From the NCBI GenBank assembly GCA_004557655.1, contig SFGJ01000051.1:1-6393 (forward strand): a stretch of 6,393 bases of DNA, given 5' to 3'. Below the pieces are notes generated by a model, which was not told the DNA's origin, did no database searches, and saw only the letters and a list, made by a program, of their open reading frames with translations. Below, one piece after another: positions 6,080 to 6,393 of this stretch. Position numbers and translations under genes: made by a program. This stretch comes from Clostridiales bacterium. Its GTDB lineage: Bacteria > Bacillota > Clostridia > Oscillospirales > Oscillospiraceae. Within the stretch, counting starts at the first letter, position 1, and every line of letters begins with the position of its first letter.

Positions 6080-6115
6080 CAAGCTGTAAAGAAGCAGATT
6101 TATCACTTTTACCGC

Positions 6116-6157
6116 TGTACAGCCGCCCCTGTTCCGTGGTACAATGAAACCACGGAA
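6116..6157 (+). promoter_or_regulatory. Recombinase promoter overlapped by a perfect 9-bp inverted repeat
   Basis: TGTACA (6116-6121) and TACAAT (6140-6145), 18 bases apart and with an extended -10 TGG just before the latter, form a plausible sigma-A promoter. TTCCGTGGT (6132-6140) and ACCACGGAA (6149-6157) are a perfect inverted repeat around 8 bases, covering the -10 box. A dimeric repressor bound here would block transcription of the recombinase gene at 6191. The start site lies inside the repeat, so an RNA hairpin is less likely than an operator. Confidence 0.6.
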
Positions 6158-6190
6158 TAGTGGGGCTGGCTGTCGGAAACGGAGGATTTT

Positions 6191-6393
6191 ATGTTAAGAC
6201 AAGCCACCCAAAACCTCATTACCGCCCCTACGCCAAGCAGAACGGCTTTACCAATCTGCGCTGGTACACCGACGACGGCTACTCAGGTGCGAACTTCCAG
6301 CGGCCCGGATTTCAAGCCATGCTTGCAGACATTGAAGCCGGGAAAGTCGGCACCGTCATAGTCAAGGACATGAGCAGGCTGGGGCGTAATTAC
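6191..6393 (+). pseudogene. Large serine recombinase (TnpX-like), 5' end with internal deletion and frameshift; runs off the window
   Basis: ATG 6191 has GGAGGA (6181-6186) upstream and reads MLRQATQNLITA, the known start of TnpX-like large serine recombinases, which excise and insert these elements. The next expected block, with the active-site serine (family phrase YERLSRDDE), is absent. From 6229 a different frame (+2) reads YAKQNGFTNLRWYTDDGYSG, then IEAGKVGTVIVKDMSRLGRN, the rest of the resolvase domain. About 27 codons (near 79 bases) appear to be missing, joining the halves out of frame. Starting at GTG 6160 would keep the second frame open but still lacks the serine. As written it cannot encode an active enzyme. 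A sequence or assembly error is the main alternative. The downstream part lies outside the window. Confidence 0.8.

Noticed and set aside
6076..6104. TTGACA at 6076-6081 as the recombinase promoter
   Set aside because: The sequence 17 bases on (TTTATC) is a poor -10; the 6116-6145 pair with extended -10 is better.

Overview
The window reads as the conserved backbone of an integrative, mobilizable or conjugative element of the Tn4451/Tn1549-like kind found in gut Clostridia (Lachnospiraceae/Ruminococcaceae type). This rests on recognisable families in their usual order: a small sigma-like factor, a helix-turn-helix protein, MobC, a MOBP-type relaxase, a Cys-rich VLP protein, a RepA_N initiator, a DnaC-like ATPase, TnpW and a large serine recombinase. 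Host assignment is inference from family memory, not from a search. All convincing genes are on the + strand; long minus-strand frames are shadows of GC-rich genes.

Layout. Positions 1-222 are a non-coding leader with competing hairpins. 223-645 is a sigma-70-like factor broken by an in-frame TAG. 638-835 is a short HTH_16-type protein overlapping its end. 836-1313 is a visibly AT-rich insert-like unit holding a two-span membrane miniprotein (967-1158) with its own promoter-like sequence and a strong intrinsic terminator (1273-1313). 1314-1759 has no gene but several inverted repeats and is the best candidate for the transfer origin. 1760-4173 is the mobilization operon: mobC, relaxase and the Cys-rich VLP gene, all overlapping. 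4246-6079 is the replication block: repA, DnaC-like loader and tnpW. 6116-6157 is a promoter overlapped by a perfect 9-bp inverted repeat. 6191-6393 is the 5' end of a serine recombinase gene that has lost the segment with its catalytic serine and is frameshifted.

How the parts would work together (inference). The recombinase excises the element as a circle. MobC and the relaxase nick it at oriT for transfer. RepA with the DnaC-like loader lets the circle replicate from an origin inside the repA gene.

The strongest observation is five iteron-like repeats at an exact 23-bp period inside repA (4630-4734). Because 23 is not a multiple of 3, each repeat is read in a shifted frame, so the conservation is at the DNA level. 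Other oddities are the lost recombinase catalytic region, the amber codon in the sigma gene, and a near-perfect Shine-Dalgarno in front of an ATC, rather than ATG, codon of repA. Together they suggest an element whose integration module may be decaying while its replication and mobilization genes are intact.
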